A DNA stretch of 64,000 bases from positions 930,001-994,000 of the forward strand of contig VRMN01000002.1 in NCBI GenBank assembly GCA_008690995.1, in the 5' to 3' direction. Below, in pieces: positions 63,642-64,000 of this stretch. The position numbers and the translations under genes were made by a program. The stretch is from Porphyridium purpureum. Lineage: Eukaryota > Rhodophyta > Bangiophyceae > Porphyridiales > Porphyridiaceae. The notes under the pieces are model-generated. The model was given only the letters and a program-made list of their open reading frames with translations, ran no database searches and was not told the origin of the DNA. Each line of letters starts with the position of its first letter. Positions within the stretch are counted from its first letter, which is position 1.

Positions 63642-64000
63642 TCAGGGAATAAGGTTGTCGGCCTTTTCATCCTCTACTTCAAACGCCTTAAACTCAACAT
63701 CTGCATCCATTCCCGCCTCATGTCCTTGCCCGTTTGCACTGGCATCTCGGTTCTCTGGGACATCCAACTGCACCACAGCAGCTTCGGCCTCAGCATCAGT
63801 CTCGATCTCACCAGATAGAGTCAAGCTCTGTATCGCGCTCAATTTCGTGTCAAGCATGCTTTGTCCAAGCTCCTCCGACGTGATCAGACTTAGTATGTTC
63901 ATCGTGTACACAACGTGGTAGTAGTTGCTGCGTGCACGGTAGCTATTGAAAACACCAGCGTAAAGGAGCAGCGCACCACCCCAAAAGAAAGCAACGATAT
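63642..64000 (-). CDS. Membrane protein, 5' part outside the window
   Basis: The frame is open from the window edge to a stop at 63642, giving the last 118 residues. It contains a hydrophobic segment at its visible start (V-A-F-F-W-G-G-A-L-L-L-Y-A-G-V-F), then N-S-Y-R-A-R-S-N-Y-Y-H-V-V-Y. A ~60-residue acidic tail follows, rich in Glu, Asp and Ala. No family is recognised from this part. Real coding is likely because the frame, the hydrophobic helix and the amino-acid make-up are coherent. Confidence 0.6.
   Translation of the reverse strand, partial: IVAFFWGGALLLYAGVFNSYRARSNYYHVVYTMNILSLITSEELGQSMLDTKLSAIQSLTLSGEIETDAEAEAAVVQLDVPENRDASANGQGHEAGMDADVEFKAFEVEDEKADNLIP

Noticed and set aside
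1-64000. Retroelement, virus-like element, CRISPR array or prokaryotic-type operon
   Set aside because: No reverse transcriptase, integrase, capsid-type protein, long terminal repeats or spaced direct repeats were recognised in any frame. The genes are single eukaryotic units.

Overview
The window is a gene-dense, nearly intron-free stretch of a eukaryotic nuclear genome: about 38 protein genes in 64 kb on both strands, mostly single-exon, GC-rich, with short gaps. UPF3, SERRATE/ARS2, an XRN-type exonuclease, Grc3/NOL9, MFAP1, USP14, an ERGIC-53/VIP36-type lectin, a PHO80-type cyclin and cytosolic uL24/RPL26 make it eukaryotic. A CIPK-like kinase, organelle-targeted leaders and the compact intron-poor layout suggest a unicellular red alga such as Porphyridium. 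That assignment is inference from gene content, not a database match. TAA, TAG and TGA all end ordinary genes here, so the standard code applies. No tRNA, rRNA, CRISPR array, retroelement or virus-like element was recognised.

Left part (1-24 kb): a paired zinc-finger protein; three ankyrin-repeat genes of one family (two head-to-head, one inverted next to them); a coiled-coil protein resembling the front of nucleoporin TPR; an NRAMP metal transporter divergent from a 1319-aa CIPK-like kinase; a tandem array of four Alba-like genes, the third a pseudogene; MTFP1; UPF3; a strictosidine-synthase-like/APMAP protein; and a Tim17-family membrane protein.

Middle (24-46 kb): SERRATE/ARS2, HPRT, an XRN-family exonuclease with an in-frame amber codon near its N-terminus, a tandem-BRCT protein, USP14/Ubp6, a NUMOD3-motif protein, Grc3/NOL9, a four-CBS AMPK-gamma-like protein, and a tail-anchored coiled-coil protein. 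Two diverged copies of a decayed ~650-bp sequence lie in gaps at about 28.3 and 41.1 kb.

Right part (46-64 kb): a disordered unknown, a 2OG-Fe(II) oxygenase, acylaminoacyl-peptidase, cyclin, an exostosin-family glycosyltransferase, a DUF547 protein, an L-type lectin, MFAP1, RPL26, two small membrane proteins, a cytochrome bc1 assembly factor (UQCC1/Cbp3), dCTP pyrophosphatase, and a membrane protein cut by the window end.

The genes form no single pathway, though RNA metabolism (UPF3, SERRATE, XRN, Grc3, MFAP1, RPL26) and mitochondrial biogenesis (MTFP1, Tim17-like, UQCC1, probably the Alba-like proteins) recur. Two shared non-coding signals stand out. One is the octamer GTACAGTG, usually 115-260 bases from a start codon, with a 12-base extended form found three times. 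The other is a purine- and G-rich sense-strand tract in the leaders of many genes. Start codons below are the first well-placed ATG in frame; several open frames run further upstream only through non-ATG codons.
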